A DNA stretch of 64,000 nt from Halioglobus maricola. Lineage in GTDB: Bacteria; Pseudomonadota; Gammaproteobacteria; Pseudomonadales; Halieaceae. Each line of letters opens with the position of its first letter. Position 1 is the first letter of the stretch. Positions 53,701 through 60,907 of the stretch are shown here, in pieces. Location: assembly GCF_009388985.1 (NCBI RefSeq), contig NZ_CP036422.1, positions 3,672,501-3,736,500 of the forward strand, written 5' to 3'. Below the pieces are notes generated by a model that did not search any database, was not told where the DNA came from, and saw only the letters and a list, made by a program, of their open reading frames with translations. Both the position numbers and the translations under genes were made by a program.

Positions 53701-55838
53701 CCTTCACCTCACTCGTGAACGCAGTTGCCACTATCCAACTGGAGATCGGCAATACAGGGACCGGCCCCGCATATGACCTCGTCATCACCGATGAATTCGA
53801 CGAGGCCATCTGGGTACCCGGCAGCCTGCTCGAAATCAGCGCACCCGAGGGCATGGCGATCACCGAGTCGTCCAGCGGCGGCGTGACTACCGTCACTATC
53901 CAGGCCGAGACCCCGACCACACCACCACCGCCCAACCAGGTTCTGTCACCGGGCGAGTCTGCCACCGTGATTTTCAGCATGACGCTGCAAAATGACGGCT
54001 ATCCTGGCCCCACACGTATTCCCAATACGGCAGAGTTGGAAGGAAGTTCTCTGCCAGGGGACGACGACGCTGAACGCATCTATATAGAGGATGCGTCAGA
54101 CGAGTTGCTGCTGCCCGCGCTGGACCTGCTCAAAGCATGGGCCGGGCCCACCAACCCCGCAGTCCCCGGAGATACACTGACATACACCTTAACCCTGCAA
54201 AACACAGGGGATGCACCCGCAACGGATATCGTCATCACCGACACCCCCGATGCCAACGGCAGCTTCCAGGTGGGTAGCGTGGTGGCACCCGGCGGCACAA
54301 TCGTCAGCGGCAACACCTCGGGAGACACTGCCATTGAAGTGACCTTCCCCAGCGTAGACGCTGGCGCCGAAGTCACTGTGAGTTACAGCGTTCTGGTACC
54401 CCTGCCCTACCCCGCGGGCCTGATCGCCGAAGAGCAGCTGGTTAACCAGGCGCTGGCCACATCGGAGGAATTACCCGACATTCTCTCCGACGACCCCGCG
54501 ACCCCTGACGTCGACGATGAAACCATCGTGCCGCTGGTAGCCGACCCTGTCATGACTGTCAGCAAGACTGATGGCACCGATCGGGCCAGCCCTGGAGATA
54601 CGCTCACATATACAGTGACGTACGGCAATACCGGCGACCAGAACGCCACCGGCGTTCTTCTTACCGAGATCGTGCCGCTCTATACAAGCTTTGACGCTGG
54701 GCTGTCCGATCCAAACTGGGTCTGCGACGACGTGGTTGGCGGCAGCACCTGTGAGCTGGACATCGATACACTGCCGGGCGGTGGCGCAGGCTCAGCCCTG
54801 TTTGTGGTGACCATCGACAACACTGTACCGCCTGGTGTGTTTGAGATCATCAACGACGTAATGGTCGAGGAAGACGGGCTGGAGTTTGGCAACGTACCTT
54901 CCCCGCCCTCGGTAGACACCGACCAGGACATTGACTATCTGAGCGCACAGCCCAACCTGGTGATCGCCAAAAACGACGGCGGCATTTCGGTCATTCCAGG
55001 ACAGGGCTACCGCTACGGCATCGTCTACGGCAACGTAGGTGACCAGGGCGCCAGCGGCGTGGTGCTGTCAGAAGTTGTGCCCGACTACACCGTCTTCAGC
55101 AGCAGCCTCAGCACACCGGGGTGGATTTGTGATGCTTCCACCCCGGGCTCCGTCTGTACCTTCGATGTAGGAATCCTCGACGCGCGGTCGGGTTCGCAGG
55201 CAGATTTCGGCCTGATCACCGACTTCCCGGCAGCGGCGGGGGTAGACCTGATCAACAACACCGCAGTGCTGGCCGATGACGGCTCCAGCCAGGTGGGCCC
55301 ACTGGAAGTCGATTCCAGTGATATCACCCCGGTCATTGCCAACCCGGACATGGAGATCACCAAAACTACGGAGTCGCCTCCCCCGCGCGAGGGCGATGTC
55401 ATTGTCTACGACATTACCTACCGTCAGGTAGGCAACCAGGACGCGACAGGTGTTGTCATCCGGGAGATTGTTCCCCCCGGCACCGAGTACCTGGCCTCCG
55501 CAAGCGACGCCTGGAGTTGTCCTGATGGGTCTGCGGGCGGCACCCTGTGCGCAATAGCCGTCGGCAATCTCGCCGCAGGAGCCGGTGGTACTGCGACCTT
55601 TGCGGTCACCATGGTGACGGAGTCCAAGGCTGGCAAAATTGTCAACGTGATTGAAACCAACGATGACGGCACCAATGGCAGCGATCCCACGCCCGGGAAT
55701 AACATTGATGTGCTGATTATCGAGTTCTTCGACGGCCGCGGTATTCCGGTCATGCCCAGGCTATTCCTAGCGTCACTGCTGCTCGGCCTGCTTGCAGTCG
55801 CTGGCAGCTATCTGAGCAGACGACGACAAGCACATTGA
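47754..55838 (+). CDS. Giant DUF11-repeat surface protein with C-terminal sorting-like tail
   Basis: About 2690 aa. An export signal (GLCAAVLAAVVSTAQAQS) lies near residues 56-72 of the longest frame, so the true start is probably a TTG at 47880 or 47883 (after GAGAG) and not 47754. Then follow about 17 Ig-like DUF11 domains, each opening with a K-T block, then G-D/E-x-x-x-Y/F-x-L and a D-x-x-P strand. Domains 6-13 alternate between a longer type (LxIGExVTYxVxVTxPEG) and a shorter type; the pair repeats about every 945-1020 bases. A calcium-loop-like DSNGDGINDKGE occurs near 51590. The C-terminus GIPVMPRLFLASLLLGLL and SRRRQAH combines a short motif, a membrane helix and an Arg cluster, like IPTL/PEP-CTERM tails. 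No sortase is nearby. Probably an adhesive or structural surface filament. Confidence 0.85.
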   Translation: MVGCRADASSGIQRRHRVFFTFDIFVWWDIKKVLLEKPRDFHLLYPHVQVGTRKAGLCAAVLAAVVSTAQAQSPAITVTGVPAEPLIGEEFCTIVSFTNAAAATGYGPYLVSTVDAGVSRISIDFVDIQPVLEPIGTFDASGVLVDPISGEIINGNEGGTALNALYPIGAVEQGTPPLDMEFCGVVDVGTEPNVPLDVEFIPGFEFGDTATGDNGAILGSQFDSTITPRLARVTKTNSAPENERPPGPSHAFNYRYTMDISDGVTLDDVLLEDILPPEIQWTGAAITINAPISVGCITASLPTFPPAPGGTLIVQCDAVTGSTSTEDLTVVVPVYITDILDETIDDSQLITNTVNAEYSYDGDDFNDTDDSNVVAVHAAAQKTVTGGNSPGDTLTYTINFQLTDYPDDVPGAGAESFIITDLLPDGLGYTTTLDLVINGANYPIAADVDYDPTTGTTLLTWDIAAAVDNLDPLLPNAVAGSLRYETEILTEYVNPAGPVQAGDRFTNNVTLGYGLTEGGSGGDGSDSESEIVQNDPTKALTTPAPGSFDTIMPGTAVVFTLGMEIPAGSSSDVVIKDFLPSPVFDVTQAPQPTINVLQGPLVSPVISGADNSVTLDYGDIVSDTPTTILVELTATVTTDPFADELFLTNLMQSAYTTTDGRVITEQDVAGITVGAPKLTLTKGVLSIANSNATLDPSPVESPVDSNGANADARDAVTYEITIENLGTQPAYRVTVLDRNVAGLNCQQNTIDVVNGDDQTLTYSGDLESGLILDDPLAASDNDPAEGGPPYGTDTAIINITCTLADDVYPRQVVTNTAAVTWTSTDDPADTPFTPATDDARVTIAEPTITKTVIASDPGYTGDIFQLHIGEIVTYRVEVTIPEGVSPNVRFEDLLDSGLVHLETTQIVFPDGVSSSLTDVELQANEGIIPANNDTSVEGVDRWKIFGPAKGQDGFGTVTNTNNSNATPDVITIEYRARVINSVLNVNSTSLRNRARWYWNPDDIDRQNVQAKADRVVVVEPDIRMTKTFSPEIGDNTTPPLVTIEFEHSDASTASAFDLTLFDLLPKDMGIVGNEAGVTVDGACDPPESITVLDAGLSEELVIEWDQFDIGDGTCTISFQTEFLIEQVPAGTQLNNCAPLFWESLSDNDPALQDPPNNTIAVERTGDTDDAGADANTYRSEACDTFQIYDVGIIKNVESSTQSHTDNTPGTPAGTEALTIGEIVVFDLVVTLPLAPTLELEVTDLLPRTEMVLELLDIEHISLGADLSPSIFPPDKSIIDSNGDGINDKGELDYGSVGHIIEPPVIDDDDRILVRVTAKVLDVPQNANERVDSNSAVVEFLPDTAASDTYPLELVEPILQLEKIGSTNTVEAGDSVDFRLVVSHANGSRTDAQNLELVDALPPQFELVGGSVVVGDVCSVQPDAPPDVSGQTISASWTEFPLGAYCEIDFSVTVSLGAVSGQTITNEGDISWTTLNRSEQTDLDDEREYMLSDAWTVVVSVPGLNKTITDTSNPDTPFTLEIPLHRLTIGEEATFTLVTSFPDGTTLDTRISDLLPTNDVALEFVSSRIVSVGSDLFVSGASTIGEPGTDCSPPADECLNWILGTVINQPDLRDEPDEADQFVVELVAIVLDDPLNSGAPGEDKNLLNTANTVTSEVTLTDAAQFDIVEPQLRLQKLTSNGGIEKTTAAGIEEEFTLIIQHRATSTANARTIQILDTLHPEMEWVDDATVTSTCAGLVIQSAPLPGTSGNVAFVLDRLTLVQDQCEIKYTVMMSDELPIQGVFRNEALLSWESSPGSPESRFYSDLATAVLISLEDADISKRVFATSVPDSESGQGDPDITDVLIGEHIEYTLSLRFAEGTTPDVVLTDTFQLDGAGELEYLGGDLFFIGDNITATPQDPVLSGDTITIDIGDVINTPDRDTNLNDTVVIRLQLRAPDVPANSAGDILLNETELSYSGVGGITLTQESEAEVEIIEPILTHVKTFTSLVNAVATIQLEIGNTGTGPAYDLVITDEFDEAIWVPGSLLEISAPEGMAITESSSGGVTTVTIQAETPTTPPPPNQVLSPGESATVIFSMTLQNDGYPGPTRIPNTAELEGSSLPGDDDAERIYIEDASDELLLPALDLLKAWAGPTNPAVPGDTLTYTLTLQNTGDAPATDIVITDTPDANGSFQVGSVVAPGGTIVSGNTSGDTAIEVTFPSVDAGAEVTVSYSVLVPLPYPAGLIAEEQLVNQALATSEELPDILSDDPATPDVDDETIVPLVADPVMTVSKTDGTDRASPGDTLTYTVTYGNTGDQNATGVLLTEIVPLYTSFDAGLSDPNWVCDDVVGGSTCELDIDTLPGGGAGSALFVVTIDNTVPPGVFEIINDVMVEEDGLEFGNVPSPPSVDTDQDIDYLSAQPNLVIAKNDGGISVIPGQGYRYGIVYGNVGDQGASGVVLSEVVPDYTVFSSSLSTPGWICDASTPGSVCTFDVGILDARSGSQADFGLITDFPAAAGVDLINNTAVLADDGSSQVGPLEVDSSDITPVIANPDMEITKTTESPPPREGDVIVYDITYRQVGNQDATGVVIREIVPPGTEYLASASDAWSCPDGSAGGTLCAIAVGNLAAGAGGTATFAVTMVTESKAGKIVNVIETNDDGTNGSDPTPGNNIDVLIIEFFDGRGIPVMPRLFLASLLLGLLAVAGSYLSRRRQAH

Positions 55839-55850
55839 TAAAGCACCGAT

Positions 55851-55883
55851 AAAAAAAGGCCACCTCTAGAGGTGGCCTTTTTT
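55851..55883. terminator. Bidirectional rho-independent terminator
   Basis: A perfect palindrome GGCCACCTCTAGAGGTGGCC flanked by seven A on the left and six T on the right. It serves the giant DUF11 gene (plus) and the cupin gene (minus), whose ends face each other here. Confidence 0.93.
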
Positions 55884-55900
55884 GTCGATTCGCCGAACAG

Positions 55901-56800
55901 TTACATATAGTCTGGACGCTTCATGGGGCCCACTGACCTGGAGCGTGCAGGGTACACAAACTCGGGTGGCTCCGTGTCCTCGTAGCCTTCGCCCCAGTTC
56001 ACCGGGTCGCCCTTCATCTCAACGCTGGCGTTGTCCGTGTACCAGTCGACCAGTTGGCCGTCGCAGCGCAGAATCCATACAGTCCCGTCATCTCCGGAGG
56101 TGAAATCGCCATGGCGAATACCTTTCGGACGCCAGAAGTACTGACCTTCAACCATTTCGCCGAAGTTGTAGTCGAAGGAACCCTCAAGGCAGTACGCTTC
56201 CTCAAAACAGGGGTGGTGCGCTAGCGGGTGCTCGCGCCAGCCTGGCTTGGCCTTGATCAGGCGGGTATAAAAGCCGGTTTCCACATCGTGGTACAGCATC
56301 TTGATGAACAGGCCGGGCACCGGTGTGCCGCCACGTTCGAAATCCATCGGGCTGCCGTTCTCAGGGTCGGTCACATCGAACCAGTCCTGGCTGTCCGCGC
56401 TGCAAATGGTGAGCTCATCGAAGTCACGCGCCTCAGGGCCATTGCTGTCTGCAGGCGTGAAGGTCCAATCGCCGTATTCACGGAACAGCAAGATGATAGT
56501 GCCCGCCTTGGCTTTGATTTCAGGGGTCAGGATGCCCTTGGGGGCGGCCCAGTAGTCGTTCTTTACCAGCGTCTTGTCGCCGAGCTGGACTTCACCCTCG
56601 AGGATATACCACTCGGTAAACGCCTTGTGCAGACCAGCTGGACGAGACCAGTCGCTGTTAAAACGCACGCGCAGGGAGGCAGAGCCATCCTCTTCGTCGT
56701 AACAAAGGTTCTGCTGCTCCGCGTCGCCAGTGCCATGGGGCATTTCGGCGGGGTGCCAGAGCAGATCGCGTATATCCACCAATTCAACATGAGGTCTCAT
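55901..56800 (-). CDS. Bicupin protein (two cupin domains)
   Basis: A 299-aa protein with two cupin barrels: an N-terminal one (LHKAFTEWYILEGEVQLGDK, then DYWAAPKGI) and a C-terminal one (HPCFEEAYCLEGSFDYNFGE, then YFWRPKGIRHGDF). His and Glu residues in each could bind a metal, more completely in the second. Bicupins act as dioxygenases, isomerases or ligand-binding proteins; I cannot name the function. Start at 56800 after AGGAGAG. It is divergent from a LysR gene, its probable regulator. Confidence 0.82.
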   Translation of the reverse strand: MRPHVELVDIRDLLWHPAEMPHGTGDAEQQNLCYDEEDGSASLRVRFNSDWSRPAGLHKAFTEWYILEGEVQLGDKTLVKNDYWAAPKGILTPEIKAKAGTIILLFREYGDWTFTPADSNGPEARDFDELTICSADSQDWFDVTDPENGSPMDFERGGTPVPGLFIKMLYHDVETGFYTRLIKAKPGWREHPLAHHPCFEEAYCLEGSFDYNFGEMVEGQYFWRPKGIRHGDFTSGDDGTVWILRCDGQLVDWYTDNASVEMKGDPVNWGEGYEDTEPPEFVYPARSRSVGPMKRPDYM

Positions 56801-56887
56801 TTTTCTTACTCTCCTGAGTGTGCTCGAGGTCCGCAAAAGAATAGACCATGGTTTATATTTATAATAATTGTTATTTTGTTATTCTTG

Positions 56888-56905
56888 TATAGCTTAAAAG
56901 CTATA
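56888..56905. promoter_or_regulatory. Perfect inverted repeat in the cupin-LysR spacer
   Basis: TATAGCTT, a 2-base spacer and AAGCTATA make a perfect 8-bp inverted repeat 19 bases before the LysR start, in a very AT-rich spacer (56801-56923). It may be the LysR site that controls both divergent genes or overlap the LysR -10 region. Confidence 0.5.
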
Positions 56906-56923
56906 TTCTAAAGGACCCCTGCC

Positions 56924-57892
56924 ATGGCGAGACGCCCCGAGGCTCAACATCTGGCGAAGCAAGTCACCATGCGCCAGCTAGAGATATTTCTCACCGTCGC
57001 TGAACTGGGCGGTGTGGTGCAGGCAGCAGAAAAATTACACCTGTCGCAACCGAGTGTTTCCATCCAACTGCGTAAGCTGACCGAAACGCTGGGACTACCG
57101 CTGTACGAAATAGTCGGACGACAACTGACACTGACAGAGGCCGGCCACAGAATGCAGGACACCTGCCGCGAAGTGCTCGACACCTTCGATCGCCTGGACT
57201 GTGATATCAACGATCTCAAAGGATTGCGCGCCGGCCGCCTGCGCCTTGCGGTGGACCCCAGTGCCAAATATTTCCTGCCCCAATTGTTAGGCCCCTTTAT
57301 GGCGCAGTATCCTGGAATAGACGTCGACTTTGTTGAAGGCAAACGCAGCGACCTGCTCGAGCGCCTGAACGAGGACCGGGACGACCTCTATATCTTCAAT
57401 CACCTGCCTACCGGGCTCGACATAAACCACTTTCCTTTCCTCCCCAATCCGCTGGTTGTGGTCGCTAACAAGGAGCATGCCCTGGCCAAAAAGAAACAGC
57501 TGGGCTTGAGCCAACTGAGCGAAGAGCGAATGTTGCTGCGCGGACAGGGTTCAGGCTCGCGCCTGGCACTGGATGAATTTCTCACCGCGCAGAACATAAA
57601 GCTGAATCGCACGATGGAACTGGACAGCAGTGAGGCGATCAGGCTTTCGGTGAAGGCCGGCATCGGTGTAGGCGTGCTCTCCGCGTACGCTCTCGTCAAT
57701 GCACACACCGAGGGTCTGGTGAAGCTGAACGTCAAAGGGTTTCCGCTGACCACACACTGGCACATTATCCACCGACGGCAGAAAAAGCTCAGTACCGTCG
57801 CCGCGTCATTCCTGCAATTTGTCCTGGATGAAGCTGAACAGCATTTGCCCATGGAGCAAATCCATGCGCGGATGCAACAGGCAGTGCACTAG
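56924..57892 (+). CDS. LysR-family regulator (CbbR-like)
   Basis: A 322-aa regulator. The N-terminal HTH is MRQLEIFLTVAELGGVVQAA, then EKLHLSQPSVSIQLRKL. The effector domain runs from about 95 (GRLRLAVDPSAKYFLPQLLG) with the MLLRGQGSGSRLALDEFL pocket block seen in CbbR/CysB-like members. Good ribosome site AAAGGA. Its stop lies directly against the stop of the AgmX-like gene (convergent, no spacer). It is likely to control the divergent cupin gene; effector unknown. Confidence 0.92.
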   Translation: MARRPEAQHLAKQVTMRQLEIFLTVAELGGVVQAAEKLHLSQPSVSIQLRKLTETLGLPLYEIVGRQLTLTEAGHRMQDTCREVLDTFDRLDCDINDLKGLRAGRLRLAVDPSAKYFLPQLLGPFMAQYPGIDVDFVEGKRSDLLERLNEDRDDLYIFNHLPTGLDINHFPFLPNPLVVVANKEHALAKKKQLGLSQLSEERMLLRGQGSGSRLALDEFLTAQNIKLNRTMELDSSEAIRLSVKAGIGVGVLSAYALVNAHTEGLVKLNVKGFPLTTHWHIIHRRQKKLSTVAASFLQFVLDEAEQHLPMEQIHARMQQAVH

Positions 57893-58834
57893 CTACCCAT
57901 AAGGCAGGAAATCAAAGGAGTAATTCACCCGGGTACTCAAAACGCTCTCTGCGCCAAAGCGGATCATCCTGATTCTCGCCAGGATTTTCTGGGTGAGCGC
58001 CTCGTCGTGCAGTTCGCTGGACACCAGCTCCAGGCCGGAGATTTCACCCGACGGCTCAATCACCATATTAAAGACGAGTTTACCTTCCAGCAGCGGGTCT
58101 TTACGCAAAGCCCGGTTGTACACCGCAAAGATCGCGCCCTTGTTTCTGTCCATCACCCGACGAATAGAGTCGTCGCTGCGGCCACCCAGTTGCTGTGAAC
58201 TGTTCTTCGCTTCCTTAGTGCCTGTGCCGGCAGTGATATTGCTTTCGACCCTGGTCGCCTCCCGACCAGAGAGTGCGGGCCCGCCGGCATCACGACTCAC
58301 ACTGGACGTAGTAATACCGCCGCTACCACGATTATCTGCTGTAATCAGCTTGCGCTCGACTTTCGCGGCTGCGGATTCGCCTCGACTGGTCTGGCTCTGA
58401 TTGAGGTCCTGCACATTGAGACTGTCACGCATGGCCATCAAGTCATCCTGGAAAGCCAGCACCCCGGCAACCTTGGCCTCGTCCCGTGCTTGCTCGATGC
58501 GATTAATCGGCTTGACCTCCTCCTTCACTGTTGTCGGCGGCACTACCTTCTCTGGCAGCGGCTCGGGTCTGGGCAACTCTTTCGGTTTTGGTTTCACCAC
58601 CTCCGGTTTGGGCAGTTCCTTTTTCTCCAAAAGCACCCGGGCCAAATGCGGAGGCACTTCCTCCTCCTGTTCACGGGTGAGTTCCTCCAGCGGCAGCAGA
58701 GGTACCACAATCGCGAGCAATAGAAACAGGAATAGAGCCACACTTAACAGCCGAGCGAAAAAGCGATCCTCCTGTGCGCTGGACTCCCAGGGCAGCAAGA
58801 GCTCCGGCGTCTTTGCCATCACTGCCACCGTCAT
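57893..58834 (-). CDS. AgmX/PglI C-terminal-domain protein (TonB-like energy transducer)
   Basis: A 313-aa periplasm-spanning protein: one membrane helix (about 29-48, LLSVALFLFLLLAIVVPLL), a Pro/Lys-rich rod (PKPEVVKPKPKELPRPEPLP), a helical and Ser/Gly-rich middle, and an AgmX/TonB-type C-terminal domain (IFAVYNRALRKDPLLEGKLV, then FNMVIEPSGEISGLELVSSE). It would pass motion from the ExbB/ExbD motor to an outer partner. It overlaps the first ExbD gene by 4 bases. Similar genes lie with AglRQS-type motors in Myxococcus. Not a normal siderophore TonB. Confidence 0.87.
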   Translation of the reverse strand: MTVAVMAKTPELLLPWESSAQEDRFFARLLSVALFLFLLLAIVVPLLPLEELTREQEEEVPPHLARVLLEKKELPKPEVVKPKPKELPRPEPLPEKVVPPTTVKEEVKPINRIEQARDEAKVAGVLAFQDDLMAMRDSLNVQDLNQSQTSRGESAAAKVERKLITADNRGSGGITTSSVSRDAGGPALSGREATRVESNITAGTGTKEAKNSSQQLGGRSDDSIRRVMDRNKGAIFAVYNRALRKDPLLEGKLVFNMVIEPSGEISGLELVSSELHDEALTQKILARIRMIRFGAESVLSTRVNYSFDFLPYG

Positions 58835-59370
58835 CGAGCCGCCACCTCGGGAGTGTTCTGTCCTGCATCAAGGGCAGGCTCGGGTAGAGTACTCACAGCC
58901 AGGGAAATATCGCGATAGTCCTCCGCCGCACACGTGCTCATAATTCGCTGTAGCAATTGGTAGGGCATTGTCTCGTCACCCATCACAATCACCGAACGGC
59001 CACGCGCCTCGTCTTCCTCGGATAATGGGCCAGCACGCTCGGCGTGGTGCTGCAGCTCCTGCTGCAGAGAGGGGATCAGCATTTCTTCCAGCGCCAATGC
59101 ATCCTCTACGCGTTCTACCGCACGCCCCTGCACCAGTATGCTTTCCGGCGTTACTTTGATGGTGAGGCTCTCCTCCGGCCGCTGCTCGGAAACAGATTCC
59201 GGCAAGGTAATGTTCTTGTCGGACTGCAGGACTTCAACATCGCCGTTGTTCACCATCAGGAACAATACAAGAATGGTGAAGATATCCATCAACGCCACGA
59301 GGTTGAGCCTGGCCGGCCGCTGCATGCGACGGTGGTTGCGCGCCATACGGCGAGCCCTGAGGGAACTCAT
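58831..59370 (-). CDS. ExbD/TolR-family motor protein (with Asp)
   Basis: A 179-aa protein with a single membrane helix near 21-40 (LNLVALMDIFTILVLFLMV) that holds the conserved proton-carrying Asp (Asp29), followed by a periplasmic domain with SVIVMGDETMPYQLLQRIMS, as in ExbD/TolR. It works with ExbB as a proton-driven stator. Overlaps both neighbours by 4 bases. One of two ExbD proteins in the operon; the other lacks this Asp. Confidence 0.9.
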   Translation of the reverse strand: MSSLRARRMARNHRRMQRPARLNLVALMDIFTILVLFLMVNNGDVEVLQSDKNITLPESVSEQRPEESLTIKVTPESILVQGRAVERVEDALALEEMLIPSLQQELQHHAERAGPLSEEDEARGRSVIVMGDETMPYQLLQRIMSTCAAEDYRDISLAVSTLPEPALDAGQNTPEVAAR

Positions 59371-59903
59371 TGCATCACCCCCTCTTCTCCCAGCGACGCT
59401 TCCTGCTCAGGCGCGGCGCCGAATGAAATATCCGGGAACAAGGCCGCATCGACTGCCTCAGCAGCAACCAATGCCTTGAAGGAGCGCACGGTATCCATGG
59501 CCGATACAATTGTCTGGTAATCGACATCTGGTTCGGGCAACAGGGTGATGTCACGCTTTTCGATGCCCTTCTCCGAGAGCTGTCGCTTTACCTCCTGCAG
59601 TACGAGCGAGAGCATGGCGAAGTTCTGCTCGCCCTCTTCGGTCCGCGGTATCGCCCGCAGTTGAATACCACTCGGATAGTCGACCCGCATGCCGTCATCA
59701 CGAATGATCACTTCCAGTATTTGCTGTTCAGGGTTGGGCTCCCCAAGAGCCGCTTCAGGCAAGGTGACATCGATAACTGTGATTCGCGAGAACACCATCC
59801 CCAGCAGCAGGATGGGCACCAGCACAATCATCAGATTAAGGAAAGCGGTGATATCCAACTCAGCTTCCTGAGCCGGTGGCCGCCTGTGTCGTCGCATCCT
59901 CAT
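59367..59903 (-). CDS. ExbD/TolR-family protein (Asp replaced by Asn)
   Basis: A 178-aa ExbD-type protein: membrane helix ELDITAFLNLMIVLVPILLL (about 15-34) and a periplasmic domain with DITLLPEPDVDYQTIVSAMD. At the position of the proton-carrying Asp (ExbD: L-V-D-V-M) it has Asn23 (FLNLM). It may be a structural partner in a mixed ExbD pair with only one protonatable Asp. Starts 6 bases after the ExbB-like stop and overlaps the next ExbD by 4. Confidence 0.88.
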   Translation of the reverse strand: MRMRRHRRPPAQEAELDITAFLNLMIVLVPILLLGMVFSRITVIDVTLPEAALGEPNPEQQILEVIIRDDGMRVDYPSGIQLRAIPRTEEGEQNFAMLSLVLQEVKRQLSEKGIEKRDITLLPEPDVDYQTIVSAMDTVRSFKALVAAEAVDAALFPDISFGAAPEQEASLGEEGVMQ

Positions 59904-59909
59904 CGGTAG

Positions 59910-60575
59910 TTACTGATCAGCAGCGCGCGTTTTGTTGGGTAGTGCTCCGGCGTCTGCAAGCGTATTCACTACTTTGACGCTGGCCATCTCCAGGCTATCT
60001 ACAATTTCGGTAGTCTTGGTCTGCAGTACCGCATGGAGCAACAACAGCGGAATCGCAGAGATCAAACCAAATGCAGTGGTGTTCATCGCCACGGAGATGG
60101 AGCTGGACAGCATGCTCGCTTTCTCCGTTGCCTCGGCGTTGGCCACTGCAGTAAATGCGGCAATCAAGCCAATGATGGTGCCGAGCAGGCCTAGCAGCGT
60201 CGCCACATTAGCGAGCGTTGCCAGGTACTGGGTGCGTTTCTCCAGCCGGGGTAGCGCCTCCATCACGCCTTCTTCCATCGCGGATTCGATATCCTCCCGC
60301 CGTCGACTGCCAGCGTAACGGGCTATACCGGCAGCGACGATACGAGCGATAGGCACCGTTGATTCAGTGCCGCTGTCTACTACCGCCTTGTAGTTCTTCT
60401 GTTTCAGTTGCCCCATGGCAGTGTCAAAGGCCCGGCGATTGCGCTGCCTTGCAACAGTGAGCACCAGGTAGCGCTCCACAGCGATGGCGAGGCCGATCAC
60501 CAACACCACAGCGATCGGGTACATAAAAGGCCCTCCGTTCTGGAAGAACCTGACCACGATATCGTAGCTTTCCAT
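59910..60575 (-). CDS. MotA/TolQ/ExbB proton-channel protein
   Basis: A 221-aa inner-membrane protein with three helices: near 15-35 (FMYPIAVVLVIGLAIAVERY), 120-143 (LATLANVATLLGLLGTIIGL) and 160-185 (AMNTTAFGLISAIPLLLLHA). These blocks, including the conserved Thr residues, match ExbB/TolQ. It should form a pentamer that drives the ExbD pair. First of the four motor genes; 14 bases downstream of the small secreted protein. Confidence 0.93.
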   Translation of the reverse strand: MESYDIVVRFFQNGGPFMYPIAVVLVIGLAIAVERYLVLTVARQRNRRAFDTAMGQLKQKNYKAVVDSGTESTVPIARIVAAGIARYAGSRRREDIESAMEEGVMEALPRLEKRTQYLATLANVATLLGLLGTIIGLIAAFTAVANAEATEKASMLSSSISVAMNTTAFGLISAIPLLLLHAVLQTKTTEIVDSLEMASVKVVNTLADAGALPNKTRAADQ

Positions 60576-60589
60576 TGTGATTACTCCGT

Positions 60590-60907
60590 TTACTCTGCTA
60601 ATTCAGGATTGTCTTGTTCAGTGTGGTTTTGAGGGCCTGGCGAAGATGCTTGCCGATAGCGAAGCTCTCGCAGATATTCATCCCGCCGCAATGGCTGAAA
60701 CAACTCACCGGCGATCCCCGGCTCGGGCTGCCAGTCAAACTCCACCTCGGCAGGTTGGCGCCAGGGCAGTATGTACATCACCCGGGGAAGCTCCTGGTTA
60801 CCGGTAACCCGCGACTCCAACTGCACGCTGGGTTGCTGCGCCCAAACCATGCTGGGCCAGCTAGCGAAACACAGAGCCGCCCAGAGATAGAGAATGAATC
60901 TCCTCAT
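60590..60907 (-). CDS. Small secreted protein of the motor cluster, unknown function
   Basis: A 105-aa protein with a clear signal peptide (FILYLWAALCFASWPSMVWA, then Q) and a short, Pro-rich exported part with LPRVMYILPWRQPAEVEFDW. I recognise no domain. It overlaps the TPR lipoprotein gene by 4 bases, which shows it belongs to the operon; it is probably a periplasmic accessory part of the machine. Confidence 0.72.
   Translation of the reverse strand: MRRFILYLWAALCFASWPSMVWAQQPSVQLESRVTGNQELPRVMYILPWRQPAEVEFDWQPEPGIAGELFQPLRRDEYLRELRYRQASSPGPQNHTEQDNPELAE

Noticed and set aside
47754..55838. DUF11 repeat region as a CRISPR or satellite array
   Set aside because: The repeats are protein-level domains of 110-170 residues with diverged DNA; there are no short identical direct repeats with spacers.
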